A stretch of 22,200 nucleotides of DNA. Source: Emiliania huxleyi CCMP1516 (Eukaryota > Haptophyta > Isochrysidales > Noelaerhabdaceae). The first letter of the stretch is position 1; each line of letters opens with the position of its first letter. This document shows positions 1 through 20,477 of this stretch, one piece after another. The notes under the pieces were generated by a model. The model was not told the DNA's origin and ran no database searches. It worked only from the letters and a program-made list of their open reading frames with translations. Made by a program: the position numbers and the translations under genes. The DNA is taken from the NCBI RefSeq assembly GCF_000372725.1, contig NW_005200600.1:825102-847301 (forward strand), written 5' to 3'.

Positions 1-1013
1 GGGCCCTTTCCCCCCCCCCCCTTGGGTCTACTTGCCGCCCCGTGCAGGTTTCCCCCTTGGTTCCCCCCCCTTCCCCCCCCCTTCCAGAGGGGTCGCTGCT
101 TTGGGCGGCGCCGCGCCATTCGCCGGAGGGCGGGGCCTCAGCGCCCCGCCCCCCCTCTCCCGTGATTGTGACGTCGTTTGGCCTCTGGCCTCATACACCC
201 TCCCCTCCCCTCTCCTCCCTCTCCGCTCTCCCTCCTCCCGCTCCGGCCCTCTCTCCCCTCCCCTCCCCCTCTGTGGTTGCCCTCCCATGCCTGCCGTTCG
301 CGCTGAGGCGGCTCTAGCGCTGCCCCTGGAGGAGTCGCCCTGTTGTGCGGCGCAGCGAACACCTGCGCCTGCCCGCGGCCCTCGTTTGTGCTGGCGTCCT
401 GAAGCGCCCGAGAGTGCGTAGATTTGTTGCGATACGCGGTGTGCGATCGCGGTGTGCAGATTCATGTATAAAACGGAAGACATTTTCGCCGCACGCAGCA
501 GCCACAAGCACACGGATTGAAGATCCCTCACACCAAGATCGTGCAGGGCGGGGACACATGTCCCTAAATCCCATCTCGTCTCAGAGTTTGACCGTTTTTA
601 TTTATTTATTTAAGCACACGCACAGGACCTCAGTCGCTCGAACTCGGAGCTGCGCGGCGCGCCGATGGCTGTGGCCTGTGCGCATGGAGCCGCACGCCCG
701 CGCCCGGCGGCGGCGCGCACGCACAAGGCCGATACTGAGAGCCGTATGGTCGGCAAGTCGCATCCGACTTCCGAGGCAATCGTCCCGGGAGACGAGAGTC
801 CAGTGGCGGGCGCGGCACACCCACCTCGCACTGTCACAGCGCGCATGTGAGATGAGTTCGCGAGCAGCTACACTCGCCGGATAATCTCTTGCCGCCGCTC
901 CATGTGCGATGACGTACGAGAGGGAACGCAGACAGACGTGTTCGGAGAGGAAGGGGGGGGGGGTACCAGAGGAGCAGAGCTTACGGCTCGACGGCAGGGC
1001 GCAGGCGCGCGGC
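1..1013. other. Non-coding stretch, no gene recognised
   Basis: This stretch is pyrimidine-rich on the + strand up to about 290, with C homopolymers at 10-21 and 66-90. It then becomes ordinary mixed sequence with a short TTTA repeat near 598-612. Open frames exist on both strands, but they are low-complexity Pro/Arg/Ser translations with no family motif. The last few hundred bases lie downstream of the minus-strand MYND gene, so part of this may be its 3' untranslated region. I see no convincing polyadenylation signal or promoter. Confidence 0.5.
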
Positions 1014-4902
<3,889 letters not shown>

Positions 4903-5382
4903 ATGAGTGCTTTGGCTGGCCAACGCGCCAGCCGCAGTTTTTCTTTTTCTCATTACTCATTTTTCTCGCTACCGCGTCGTTGGTGTCCAGTCCGAGCCTG
5001 GCTGTTCTTCACCTTCCTACCTAACCTAACCTCGCTGTTCCGGGTTACAGAGATTTTTAGCAATACCTGCAGTCCTGCACGTCTCGCGCGCGCGTGAACA
5101 GGGCAAACTTTAAACCACCATAAAGATCTATCTGCAGGGGCTCCAGGCTACCTGCAAATAGAACAAACTCGGCATACTGAGCTGGTCCGCCGGGTCTCAA
5201 CTCTCCTAACTCTACCATGATCGGCACAATCATGAAGACATGAGACACACTCATCCCTTCTCTCGCTTCTCTGTGATCTCTCCTCCTGCTGCTCTCTCCT
5301 CACACCACAGTCACGCGCCCCCCGCCACTCACGCTCTCTCTCCCTCCCGCCGTCCGCGGCGCGTACCAGCCCCTGCCAGCCC
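4903..5382. other. Intergenic region between two minus-strand genes
   Basis: This region is upstream of the MYND gene start and downstream of the LHC stop codon, so it should hold the MYND promoter and the LHC 3' end. It is less G+C-rich than the flanking genes. A short run of CTAAC units is present near 5019-5032, too short to be telomeric. No TATA box or other element can be named with confidence. Confidence 0.5.
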
Positions 5383-6547
5383 CTACCACGCGCCGGAGAA
5401 GAGCAGCTCCGGCAGCGGCGTGAAGAGGATCGGCGTCTGGTCGACGACGGGCACGCCCCACAGCGCCTAAGTCAGGGAGGACATGTGTGGCTGTCCAAAT
5501 CGTGGCTCGGCTGTGCGTTCGCCTCCCTCCCTCTCTCTCTTGCTTTGCCTCTTGGAAGGCGTAGCCGGTGATCGCGAGCATGGCGAGGCGGCCGTTCTTG
5601 ATCTCGGCCGCCTCCATCACCCTCCGGTGGTACACGAGCCAGTCCAGCCGGTACTCGTCGTCCACGGCGGCGCGCGCCTCGACCAGTGGAGGCATCAGCC
5701 GGCCCCAAAAGTCATACAGCGAGAGCGGGTCAAAGCCTGCGCTCCACGAGGCACCGGGGGGGGGGGGGGGGGCGACTGAATGCGGCACCTCGCAGAGGGA
5801 GTAGACTCCGTGGAGGGAGGCGGCTGCCACACAGCGGAATGGAGCCGTGCCTCCGCGACAGCCGATCGGAGCACCGCTGCTGTCTGTTGCATGCTCCGCT
5901 GCTGTCTGTCGCATTGCTCTGCTGCCTTTCGCATCTACAAGGGCCGGGCCGAGGTCGCCCGGAGAGTAGGTCAGCTCAACTGGCTGGCCGGCCCTGAGCG
6001 TGCGCCCCGTCGCCGTGAGGCCGTGCACCTGCCGCGAGGTTGCCGGAGGGGGCGGGAGATCTCAGCCTGCGGTGGCGTGCTGCTGCGGCAGTGGCGTCCG
6101 CCCCTCTGCCACCTGGTCGAGAGTTCTGCACTCGAGGTAGCTGGCGAAGAGGACGGCGAGGACCAGGAGGGGCGCAGACTCGGCCAGGTTCCCGTTGAGG
6201 AGCGACGGCGCGCGACCCTGCGTCGGGTCTAGCCCAAACGGAAGCCCTGCTGCGCCGGCGAGCGGGCCGTGATACAGCTCCGAGAGTGGCCAGCCGGCCG
6301 CGGCGAGCATCGCGATGCGGGAGTGCTTGATCTCTGCCTCTCGCATCCAGGCGACCCGCCGGTGCGCCGTCGCTGCGCCGGCCAGCTCCCACCACGGCCC
6401 CTCCCTCTCGACAAATTTGAGAGGGTCGAAGCCGACATCAGCGGCGTACGTCTCGTCGAGGTACAAAGGCCGGCGGAGGAATGGGATCCAGTTCTTTGTC
6501 GGCGGTGTCGTCAGGCCGGGCAACGAGGCGTGCAGCAGCAGCAGCAT
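5383..6547 (-). CDS. Light-harvesting chlorophyll-binding (LHC superfamily) protein
   Basis: Four exons: 6547-6113, 6028-5950, 5736-5549, 5466-5383, giving 261 residues. LHC proteins bind chlorophyll and carotenoid in the thylakoid membrane. Helix 1 carries EAEIKHSRIAMLA (about 70-82) and helix 3 carries AEIKNGRLAMLA (about 215-226); the Glu and Arg pair across the helices and ligate chlorophyll. Each is preceded by a GFDPL motif. The second GFDPL is rebuilt exactly only if intron 2 starts at a GC donor (5949). Helix 2 is near 125-140. Intron 3 also uses GC (5548), and after it the tail reads ALWGVPVVDQTP, a typical LHC ending. A good acceptor (TTTCAG at 6565-6560) lies in frame 12 bases before the ATG, and the N-terminus is short for a plastid presequence, so an upstream targeting exon is likely. 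The subfamily (FCP, RedCAP or other) is not resolved. Confidence 0.88.
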
Positions 6548-6759
6548 CGTTGAACGCAGCTGAAATCAGCAGCGCTTGTCGTCAGATGCGCGGGTGGCCT
6601 TGCAAATAGTACATGTGGGGACCCTGTCCTCCTCCCCCATCCCTTTTGCTTGTCTTTTTCTTTCTCTTTCCTCTGCCAGAGTTCATTCTATCGGAAAAGA
6701 AAAACTTGCCCACCCGCGAAACGCACGTCCCTTTGAACCCTCCGTCTGCGCCGGGCACG
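6548..6759. promoter_or_regulatory. Shared divergent upstream region (LHC / protease)
   Basis: The LHC gene (-) and the protease gene (+) start about 210 bases apart, so any promoters here are shared or overlapping. On the + strand, 6622-6679 is a long pyrimidine tract ending in CTGCCAG, which looks like a 3' splice site in the protease 5' untranslated region. On the minus strand a second acceptor (TTTCAG, 6565-6560) precedes the LHC ATG. No core promoter motif is obvious. Confidence 0.4.
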
Positions 6760-7959
6760 ATGATATCGGCCGCTCCCAGCGCCGCCGGCACGGCACGGCT
6801 GGTTGCCGCACTCGCAACGGCCGCCGTGCTCCTCGCCGCCGCCAGCCTGCTCGCTCAGCGCCAGCGGGCAGGCGCGATCCTCAACGGGAGGATTGCCGAC
6901 GAGAGCCTTTACCAGAGCTACGTCTCCGTTCGTGAGGTTGTGGAGGAGGCGAGCGAGGGCAGCACCCTCGCGGCGATGGGCTCCGCCGGGACGGAGCAAA
7001 ACTGCTGCGGCGGCGCCCTCGTCGCCCCAAACTGGATCCTGACCGCCGCGCACTGCCACAGCTGCTGGGAGGGCAGGTTCCCCTTCAAACGAGCAATCAA
7101 TGGGGGGGTCGAGGCTATACCAGTCGACCCCGCCGCCGAGCCCGTCAAGGTGAAGGTTGCACTCGACAAGGACGGGCACTACGGGGGCACCCTCACCGTT
7201 GTTGAGGCGTACGAGCCCGAATGGGTGAGAGCTTGCTCGCCTCTAGCGAGCTCACTCAGACGCACGGGAGCCAACTCACACACCGCGGTGTCGCCTCCTT
7301 CCCTCCCTAGATTGGGCCTGAGCGGATGGATGCGGCGCTGCTGAAGCTCGACGGCGATGCGACGGCCTATGGCGCCGAGGTCGTCACCTTCTTTCCCGGC
7401 CCGATTGAGGCAGGTATGGAGACGGTGACTGTGGGGACCTCGCACGACCTGCCGGCAAACACGCCTGGCATCCCCGGTGCGACCATGAGAGGTCGGCCCG
7501 GGCAAGCCTTCGCCCCGTCCTCACGCGGCCGCACCCGCCGCACCAGGCACACCCCTCAAGTACTACGCCTCGACTGTCGTTGCGGCACGCTCGCTCATCT
7601 CGTGGCACACGCACTGCGAGGGGTTCAACCGTGGTGATTACTCGCCGGTGCACGACTTTTGCGTCGGCCCGCCGGTGAAGACCGAGCTGGGAGGCACCCT
7701 GCCCGGCGACGATCTGGTGGAGGGCGCGCGCACCGGGTACGGAGACTCTGGAGGGCCGCTCTACATTGGAGGCAAGTACGCTGGCATCGTCAAGGGCGGC
7801 GTCAAGGCGAGCCCCATCACGGGTGTCAACGACGTTGACAACGCGGAGACCGCCTACATTCGCTACACGGATGTCACCTTCCTGGCCCCGTGGATTGACC
7901 GCACGATCACGGCGAGCGAGCTCGCGGCGGTGTTTTGCAAGGTGCCATTTCTTTGCTGA
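6760..7959 (+). CDS. Trypsin-like (S1 family) serine protease, secreted or membrane-anchored
   Basis: Three exons: 6760-7224, 7311-7491, 7547-7959, giving 352 residues. All three catalytic residues of the chymotrypsin fold are present: His98 in LTAAHC, Asp162 in MDAALLKL and Ser283 in GDSGGPL. The N-terminus, about residues 10-32, is a hydrophobic Ala/Leu-rich segment fitting a signal peptide or signal anchor, so the enzyme probably acts outside the cytosol. Intron 1 (GTGAGA...CCTAG) is phase 0. Intron 2 (GTCGGC...CACCAG) is phase 1 and restores the frame into TPLKYYAS. An in-frame ATG at 6613 would add 49 residues, but they are encoded by what looks like a pyrimidine-rich acceptor tract, so 6760 is preferred. 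Its substrate is unknown. The LHC neighbour is divergent and needs no functional link. Confidence 0.88.
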
Positions 7960-8375
7960 ACTTATTGAGTTGCAGAGCATGCAGGGCCGTCGTGGCTGGT
8001 GAGCATGCTGGTGAGCGAGAGCCGAGACGACGATTCGACGATTTCTCGTGACTCGTCGCCGTGACGGGACGCAACGAGCCCATTGGCGAGAGGCCCCTCT
8101 AGAGAGATATGGGCGCTGTGGCCTCATGCCTTGACACCGGGCCAGTGCTTGCACTTTGAATGCCGTGGGGCTCCTGCCCGTGTACGGGTGTGGAGATGTG
8201 CGAGGATCGGCGATCGCCCCCCCTTGCCCCACCATTTGTGTGTGTGGAGAAATTTACCTTACCTTACCTTACCTTGACTCATGGCCCCGCGCCGCGCGCT
8301 GGGCTGCGGCAAAACAAATGAGTTTTGTATATACACCTACCGTTCTCCCATGAAATAGTACTTAGCACTGGCTCG
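7960..8375. other. Intergenic region between convergent genes
   Basis: This is the space between the 3' ends of the protease (+) and the ARL-like GTPase (-), so it should hold both terminators and polyadenylation sites. A TTACC pentamer occurs four times in a row at about 8253-8272, followed by a variant unit. No gene is seen. Confidence 0.5.
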
Positions 8376-9245
8376 CTACACCGGCCGCAGCTCCGCGTCC
8401 CCCAAGAGCGTCGACTCGTGGTCCGGCACCGCCGCCGCCCCGCCTCTGAGGCCGAGCCAGGGCGGCATGAGGCGGCGGAGCAGGGCTTGCCCGTGCCGCT
8501 GCGCGCCGCCGCCCGGCCAGCGGCTCGCCCCCTCGCCGAGCGCCCCCTCGCGCGGCGGCCGGCCCGAGTGCGCCCGCAGCACGAGCCAGCGCGTGAGTGC
8601 GGGCAGGTTGAGCCCGTCGGTCGCCGACACGCCCAGGACGGACCAGGACTGCTCCGTGACGCAATCGAGGTTGAGGAGGCGGCTGAGCGGCGCCCAGCCG
8701 AGCCGCTCGAGCTCCGCGCGGTCGCGCGGCTGCAGCGTGTCGCACTTGCTCGCCACCACCAGCAGAGGCAGGCCGCGCAGCCGCGGGTCGTCGAGCAGCA
8801 TGTGCAGCGCCTGTGCGAGGGCGGGGAGGCCGGCCGGTGGAGTGTTCGCGCGGCGAGGCGGCGGTCCCGGTCGTCGACGTCTGCGGCGGCGCGCCTGCCG
8901 CGCCTCGGCGAGGCGGTCGCGGTCGGAGACGTCGATCAGGAAGAGGAGCGCGTCGCAGCCTGAGACGTGCCGCGCCCAGTCAAAACGGAAGCGCTGCCGG
9001 CCGCCCAGGTCCCATAGCGAGAGGTCGAGCCCGCTGTGCTGCACGCGCTGCACGACGAGGCCGATGGTCGGCTTGAGCGACGGCGCGGCGGCGAGCGGAG
9101 GCTCGGCCGCCAGCGCCCGAGCGAGAGCGGACTTGCCGCTCCCGTCGAGGCCCGCGAGCGCCACCTCGAGGCGCGAGCGGAGCAGCCAGCGAGATATGAG
9201 CCGCTGCACGACCGGCTGGGCCTCGCGAGCGACGGCGTTGCCCAT
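8376..9245 (-). CDS. ARF/ARL-family small GTPase with C-terminal extension
   Basis: Two exons: 9245-8895 and 8810-8376, giving 261 residues. The intron (84 bases, GC donor after CGGCAG, acceptor CACAG) is a multiple of three and has no stop, so the unspliced frame is also open. Splicing restores the family-like LAEARQ-ALHMLLDDPRL. ARF/ARL proteins switch between GDP and GTP to control membrane traffic. Visible motifs are Gly2 after MGN (possible myristoylation), P-loop GLDGSGKS (32-39), Thr60 in switch I, WDLGGR (78-83), SKCD (138-141) where NKxD is usual, and SATDG. The glutamine that normally follows WDxGG and drives hydrolysis is Arg83 here. About 60 extra residues follow the GTPase fold, which usually ends near 180 residues. 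It is nearest in style to ARL8-type proteins, but this is not certain. Confidence 0.82.
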   Translation of the reverse strand: MGNAVAREAQPVVQRLISRWLLRSRLEVALAGLDGSGKSALARALAAEPPLAAAPSLKPTIGLVVQRVQHSGLDLSLWDLGGRQRFRFDWARHVSGCDALLFLIDVSDRDRLAEARQARRRRRRRPGPPPRRANTPPAGLPALAQALHMLLDDPRLRGLPLLVVASKCDTLQPRDRAELERLGWAPLSRLLNLDCVTEQSWSVLGVSATDGLNLPALTRWLVLRAHSGRPPREGALGEGASRWPGGGAQRHGQALLRRLMPPWLGLRGGAAAVPDHESTLLGDAELRPV

Positions 9246-9621
9246 CTCGTAGCCGGTTCACTCGCTTCTGGGCTGTAGCCTACCGCGTGCCGGGTACCCG
9301 GTACGCCGTCCTCAGCGCATGGAAGAGATGAACATGAAAAATAATATATGACAGAAGGAAGGAAGAGAGAGAGGAAAGTGATGGTGGATGGGAAGTGGAT
9401 TGGTGTGGTGTGGAAATGGAGGTGGATAGAAGGGGGTGTTGAGAGAGAGATGGATGGGATGATGAATAAGGAAGGAGATGAAATTTATCTAGAGAATGTG
9501 AAGGGGGATGGGATGGGAAGTGGAATGGTGTGGAGATGGAGGTGGGATGGTATATCGGAAAGATTTTTGTTTCTTTTGGGGGGGGACATGTCCTATCCTG
9601 GACAGCTGGACCGGTGCCTCG
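9246..9621. other. Divergent intergenic region with purine-rich tract
   Basis: This lies between the divergent ARL-like gene and the ATPase/zincin gene. From about 9347 to 9590 the + strand is almost all A and G with scattered T, very unlike the surrounding G+C-rich DNA. It contains an imperfect direct repeat: 9386-9426 and 9511-9547 share GGATGGGAAGTGGA followed by similar GGTGTGG and ATGGAGGTGG blocks. The ATPase frame stays open back to 9508, but its translation there (Trp/Gly-rich) looks like untranslated leader. Confidence 0.6.
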
Positions 9622-12546
9622 ATGTCACCGCTCGAGCAAATCAGCCTCATCTCGTCCGACGAGGAGAGCGAGGCTCCGCCACCAGCGGCCGCAAGGGCAA
9701 AGCGGAGCGCGGCGGCGCGGGCGGCGCCCTCCTCTCCTCCACCCTCCCGAAAGGCACGCAAGACCGACGCCCGCAAGGATCCGGCACCCAACGCCGAGAA
9801 CCCGCCGGCCGCGCCGGCCGCGGCCGCGGCACGCCCTGCGCCGTCGGCCAGCCAGCGCGCGTCCTACCTCCAGGCGCGCGAGGCAAAGCTCAAGGCGTGC
9901 CGCTTCAACCTCTCCGCCCTCCCCGCCGGCAAGCGCGTGCACGACACCTCGCGAACCATCAAGAAGCCGACGCCGGCGTGGGCGGGCTTCTGGCCGGCGC
10001 TGCGCGAGTTCATGCAAAACACGATCGACCACCTCGACCTGGCGCCGCGCGGCCGGCTGCATCCGGCGCTGTCGCTGCGCGTCGAGCGGCCGGCCGGCCA
10101 GCGCGGCACCCTCGCCTCCATCGCCTTTCGTTGCGGCGACGAGCCGGTCTGCGCCATCGAGGTGGAGGAGGACGAGCTGCGGATCCTGCAGCACTACACC
10201 TTCCCGCTGCACCCGCGTGCGCTCGAGACGGGCGTGCCCGACGCTGGCAAGGGCGGCGACGCGACCGCGGGCGGCTTTGGCGACGGCTTCAAGACGGCGG
10301 CGGCGGCGCTGCTCGGCCAGCCCGCCTGCCGCTCCATCAGCTGGACCTTTGAGACGGCAGAGGGGCGCACCGTGCGCTGGGACTTTGTCGGCGCCGAGCG
10401 GCCCGCGGTCGGCAACTTTCGCGCGTCGCGGGTGCTCGAGGTTCACGTCACTGCCGACGCCGCGCCGGCCGGCGCGGCATCGAGCCGCGCAGGCGGCGCA
10501 GCCTACGTGATGAGGCAGCGCGTCCGCGTCGGCGGCATCGGCCGCGCGTTCCTCGCCGAGGCGGCGCCGCGGCTGCAGGTCTTCTGGTCGCTGCCCGACG
10601 CGGTGCTGCTCGGCAACGGCCGGCAGGGCGACTTCCTCGCCGACGCGGCGGCGGCGCCGCCAATCTTTGACGGATCCTCCGCCTCCCCCTCCTCCGCCTC
10701 CGCCTCCTCCTCCTCCTCCTCCACCTCCTCCTCCGCCTCCTCCGCCTCCCCCTCCTCCGCCTCCTCCTCCGCCTCCGCCGCCGCCGCCTCCGCCTCCGCC
10801 TCCGCCTCCGCCTCCGCCGCCGCCTCCGCCGCGCCGCCCGCCGCCGCCTCCGCCGCGCCGCCCGCCGCCCGCCCCGTGGCCGGCGTGTACGTGCGCGGGA
10901 TCTGGGTGCGCAAGCCGCTCATCGAGGGCGCCATCATGGCCTTCTGGTCCAAGCTCAACGTCTCCTCGCGCGACCGCAACGACGTCGACGCCGAGGAGTG
11001 CGCCGACGCGACGCTCGCGGTGCTGCGCGACGCGGCGAGGTCCGAGGCGGGCAAGGCGGCGCTGCGCCGCCTGCTCGCGCCGCTGCAGGGCAAGAAGGCC
11101 GGCTCCTCGGCCTCGGGCGGCGGCTCATGGCTGCTCCGGACGCCGCGCTTCACCAACCGGCTGCTCGAGGCGCACCGGCCCTTCTTCCTCGGCGCGCTCG
11201 GCGTGCCGGCGGGCGCGCTCTTCGCCTCGAGGCGGACGACCGAGAGCGGCGACCCGTTCCTCAAGTGGGCGGCGGCCTTCCTCGCGCGGCGGGGTGCGCC
11301 GCTGCTGCCCCTCGAGCCGGGCGCGTCCAAGGCGCTCTTCAGCGAGGCGTCGGAGGACGAGCTGCAGGAGCGGTGCGTCAAGGAGCTGCTCGCCGAGCTC
11401 AAGAAGGCGCCCGCCGCAAGGACGGACGCGCAGCAGGCCGCCGCCAAGCTGCTCGCCTTTGTCGGCGCCGAGTCGCGGTCGCTGCGCCTCCACTTCTCCG
11501 CCCTCGTCGCCGTCCCGTTTGCGCACGGCGCGCACGTCTTCATGCCCGCCACGGCGCTCGACCGCGGGCTCCTGCTCCGCCTGCTCGCGACGCTGCAGAA
11601 GCGGCTCGGCCGCTTCGACGACAAGTGCGTGCACGCCACGCAGGCCTTCTTCGAGACGCTGCCCGCGCACGGCGGCCTCTCCCTCCCGCAGCTCGACGCC
11701 GCGCTCAGCCGGGCGAAGCAGGTTGGCGTCGAGAGCCGCGCCTTCGAGAGGCGCCTCGAGGTGGGCGGCGGAGGAGGCGCGGCGGCGGCGCCCGCGGCGG
11801 CGGCGCCCGCGGCCGCAGGGCCGAGCCGGGGCGGCGGGCAGCCTCCTCCCGTCATCTCGCTCGACGACGACGGCGCGGCGGGCGGCGCGGCGGACAGGCG
11901 CGGCGGCGGCGGGACGGCGGGCGGAGAGGAGTCGCGCCGCGCCCTCGAGAGGCAGATCGCGGCGGCGGCGAGGCAGCGGCAGACCCTCCGGGCGGGGCAC
12001 ATCCTTCCGGCCGCCGCCTTTGCAGACGAGGCGAACGAGTCGGAGGAGAAGTGCCTGCGCGGAGGCCACGACGCCCTCAAGGCGGTGGCGGCGCACGACT
12101 CCGTCGGCGGCGGCGAGGTGTACTCCGACGTGGCCTCCGCCGCGCACCTGGCCGCCGGCACGCTTCCCAAGGCGGCGCAGCTAAAGGCGCTCCGCGCGCA
12201 CCTCGAGCAGGCCAAGCGCACGCTCGCCGCTGCGCTCCCGTCGCTCGGCTCGCTGCTCGAAGGGACGGTCAAGGCGGGCTTCGACGTGGGCGGTGCCTAC
12301 CTCGGCTTCTGCTCCGAGCGCGCCATCGTCGTGAACCTCGCGCCGCTGCTGCGCCGCTGGAACGAGGCGGGCACGCCCGTGGAGCTGCTCCTCACCCTCG
12401 CTCACGAGGCGGCGCACCTCCTCAGCAGGGGCGGCGCGCACGACAGCGCGTGGCGGCAGACCTACGACGAGCTCATCCAGGCCGCCATCGTCGCCGGAGT
12501 CGGCCCGGCGCCCGGCGCATTCGCTGGCGTCGGGCGGAGGGCCTGA
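9622..12546 (+). CDS. GHKL ATPase-like protein with C-terminal HExxH zincin motif
   Basis: A single uninterrupted frame of 974 residues, while every other modelled gene here has introns. Residues 1-90 are a basic, low-complexity tail. From about 115 the protein resembles GHKL (gyrase/Hsp90/MutL-type) ATPases: an N-box-like REFMQNTIDH (Glu129, Asn133) and a glycine-rich lid-like GGFGDGFK (217-224). A later segment, GVYVRGIWV ... SSRDRNDVD (about 420-456), fits the transducer part seen after some Hsp90-like ATPase domains. A Ser/Ala tract (about 351-415) interrupts it. The C-terminus has LAHEAAHLLSRGGAHDSAW: His928-Glu929-x2-His932, then His940-Asp941 and Trp944, a layout like SprT/WSS-type zinc proteases. 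I therefore read it as ATPase plus metalloprotease in one chain. Role unknown; DNA-protein handling is a guess. The start at 9622 is chosen because the sequence upstream looks untranslated. Confidence 0.75.
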   Translation: MSPLEQISLISSDEESEAPPPAAARAKRSAAARAAPSSPPPSRKARKTDARKDPAPNAENPPAAPAAAAARPAPSASQRASYLQAREAKLKACRFNLSALPAGKRVHDTSRTIKKPTPAWAGFWPALREFMQNTIDHLDLAPRGRLHPALSLRVERPAGQRGTLASIAFRCGDEPVCAIEVEEDELRILQHYTFPLHPRALETGVPDAGKGGDATAGGFGDGFKTAAAALLGQPACRSISWTFETAEGRTVRWDFVGAERPAVGNFRASRVLEVHVTADAAPAGAASSRAGGAAYVMRQRVRVGGIGRAFLAEAAPRLQVFWSLPDAVLLGNGRQGDFLADAAAAPPIFDGSSASPSSASASSSSSSTSSSASSASPSSASSSASAAAASASASASASAAASAAPPAAASAAPPAARPVAGVYVRGIWVRKPLIEGAIMAFWSKLNVSSRDRNDVDAEECADATLAVLRDAARSEAGKAALRRLLAPLQGKKAGSSASGGGSWLLRTPRFTNRLLEAHRPFFLGALGVPAGALFASRRTTESGDPFLKWAAAFLARRGAPLLPLEPGASKALFSEASEDELQERCVKELLAELKKAPAARTDAQQAAAKLLAFVGAESRSLRLHFSALVAVPFAHGAHVFMPATALDRGLLLRLLATLQKRLGRFDDKCVHATQAFFETLPAHGGLSLPQLDAALSRAKQVGVESRAFERRLEVGGGGGAAAAPAAAAPAAAGPSRGGGQPPPVISLDDDGAAGGAADRRGGGGTAGGEESRRALERQIAAAARQRQTLRAGHILPAAAFADEANESEEKCLRGGHDALKAVAAHDSVGGGEVYSDVASAAHLAAGTLPKAAQLKALRAHLEQAKRTLAAALPSLGSLLEGTVKAGFDVGGAYLGFCSERAIVVNLAPLLRRWNEAGTPVELLLTLAHEAAHLLSRGGAHDSAWRQTYDELIQAAIVAGVGPAPGAFAGVGRRA
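10673..10868 (+). repeat. TCC/GCC trinucleotide tract encoding Ser/Ala linker
   Basis: A run of TCC and GCC triplets inside the ATPase/zincin gene encodes about 60 Ser and Ala residues. Because it is an in-frame trinucleotide tract, it can vary in length without breaking the gene. The other frames read as poly-Pro or poly-Arg and are shadows. It separates the ATPase-like core from the later GVYVRGIWV segment. Confidence 0.85.
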
Positions 12547-12843
12547 CCTTCGCGGCCGGACGAGCATCGAGCGAATTTTGTTTCGCTTTGTTTCGCTCGA
12601 AAAGAAAGAAAGAAAACAGAGAACCCAAGGGAGGGATGGGAGGACGGCACGTTTCGTAAAATAAATAAATACAACGGACACGGCACGTTTCGCTCGAAAT
12701 GGTCGAGTTTTACAGGATTTTTTCCACCCAGGCGCCGGACTAAATTGGACCTAGCTTGCTTGGGGGTCTCGCGGTGATCAAAGCTGCTCAGCCTCAAACA
12801 GCTGCGGCTACACTTCACGGCTACACTTCACTCCAGCTTTCCC
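12547..12843. other. Intergenic region between two plus-strand genes
   Basis: This holds the 3' end of the ATPase/zincin gene and the start region of the J-domain gene. It is A+T-richer than the genes and contains AAATAAATAAATA (about 12658-12670), which could serve in 3' end formation. The 12-base near-palindrome TTTCGCTCGAAA occurs twice, at 12591-12602 and 12688-12699, and GGCACGTTTCG also occurs twice, near 12645 and 12682. Confidence 0.5.

Positions 12844-20477
<7,634 letters not shown>

Noticed and set aside
5019..5032. CTAAC repeat resembling telomere sequence
   Set aside because: Fewer than three units, located between two genes.
7384..8235. Minus-strand open frame of 283 codons
   Set aside because: It is antisense to the protease exons, whose catalytic motifs are clear on the plus strand.
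10667..12184. Poly-proline and Arg/Ser-rich plus-strand frame
   Set aside because: It is a frame-shifted reading of the TCC/GCC tract and the ATPase/zincin gene.
10503..12272. Long minus-strand open frame of 589 codons
   Set aside because: It is antisense to the ATPase/zincin gene, is Ser/Ala/Arg-rich, has no motif, and is expected when a G+C-rich gene is read backwards.
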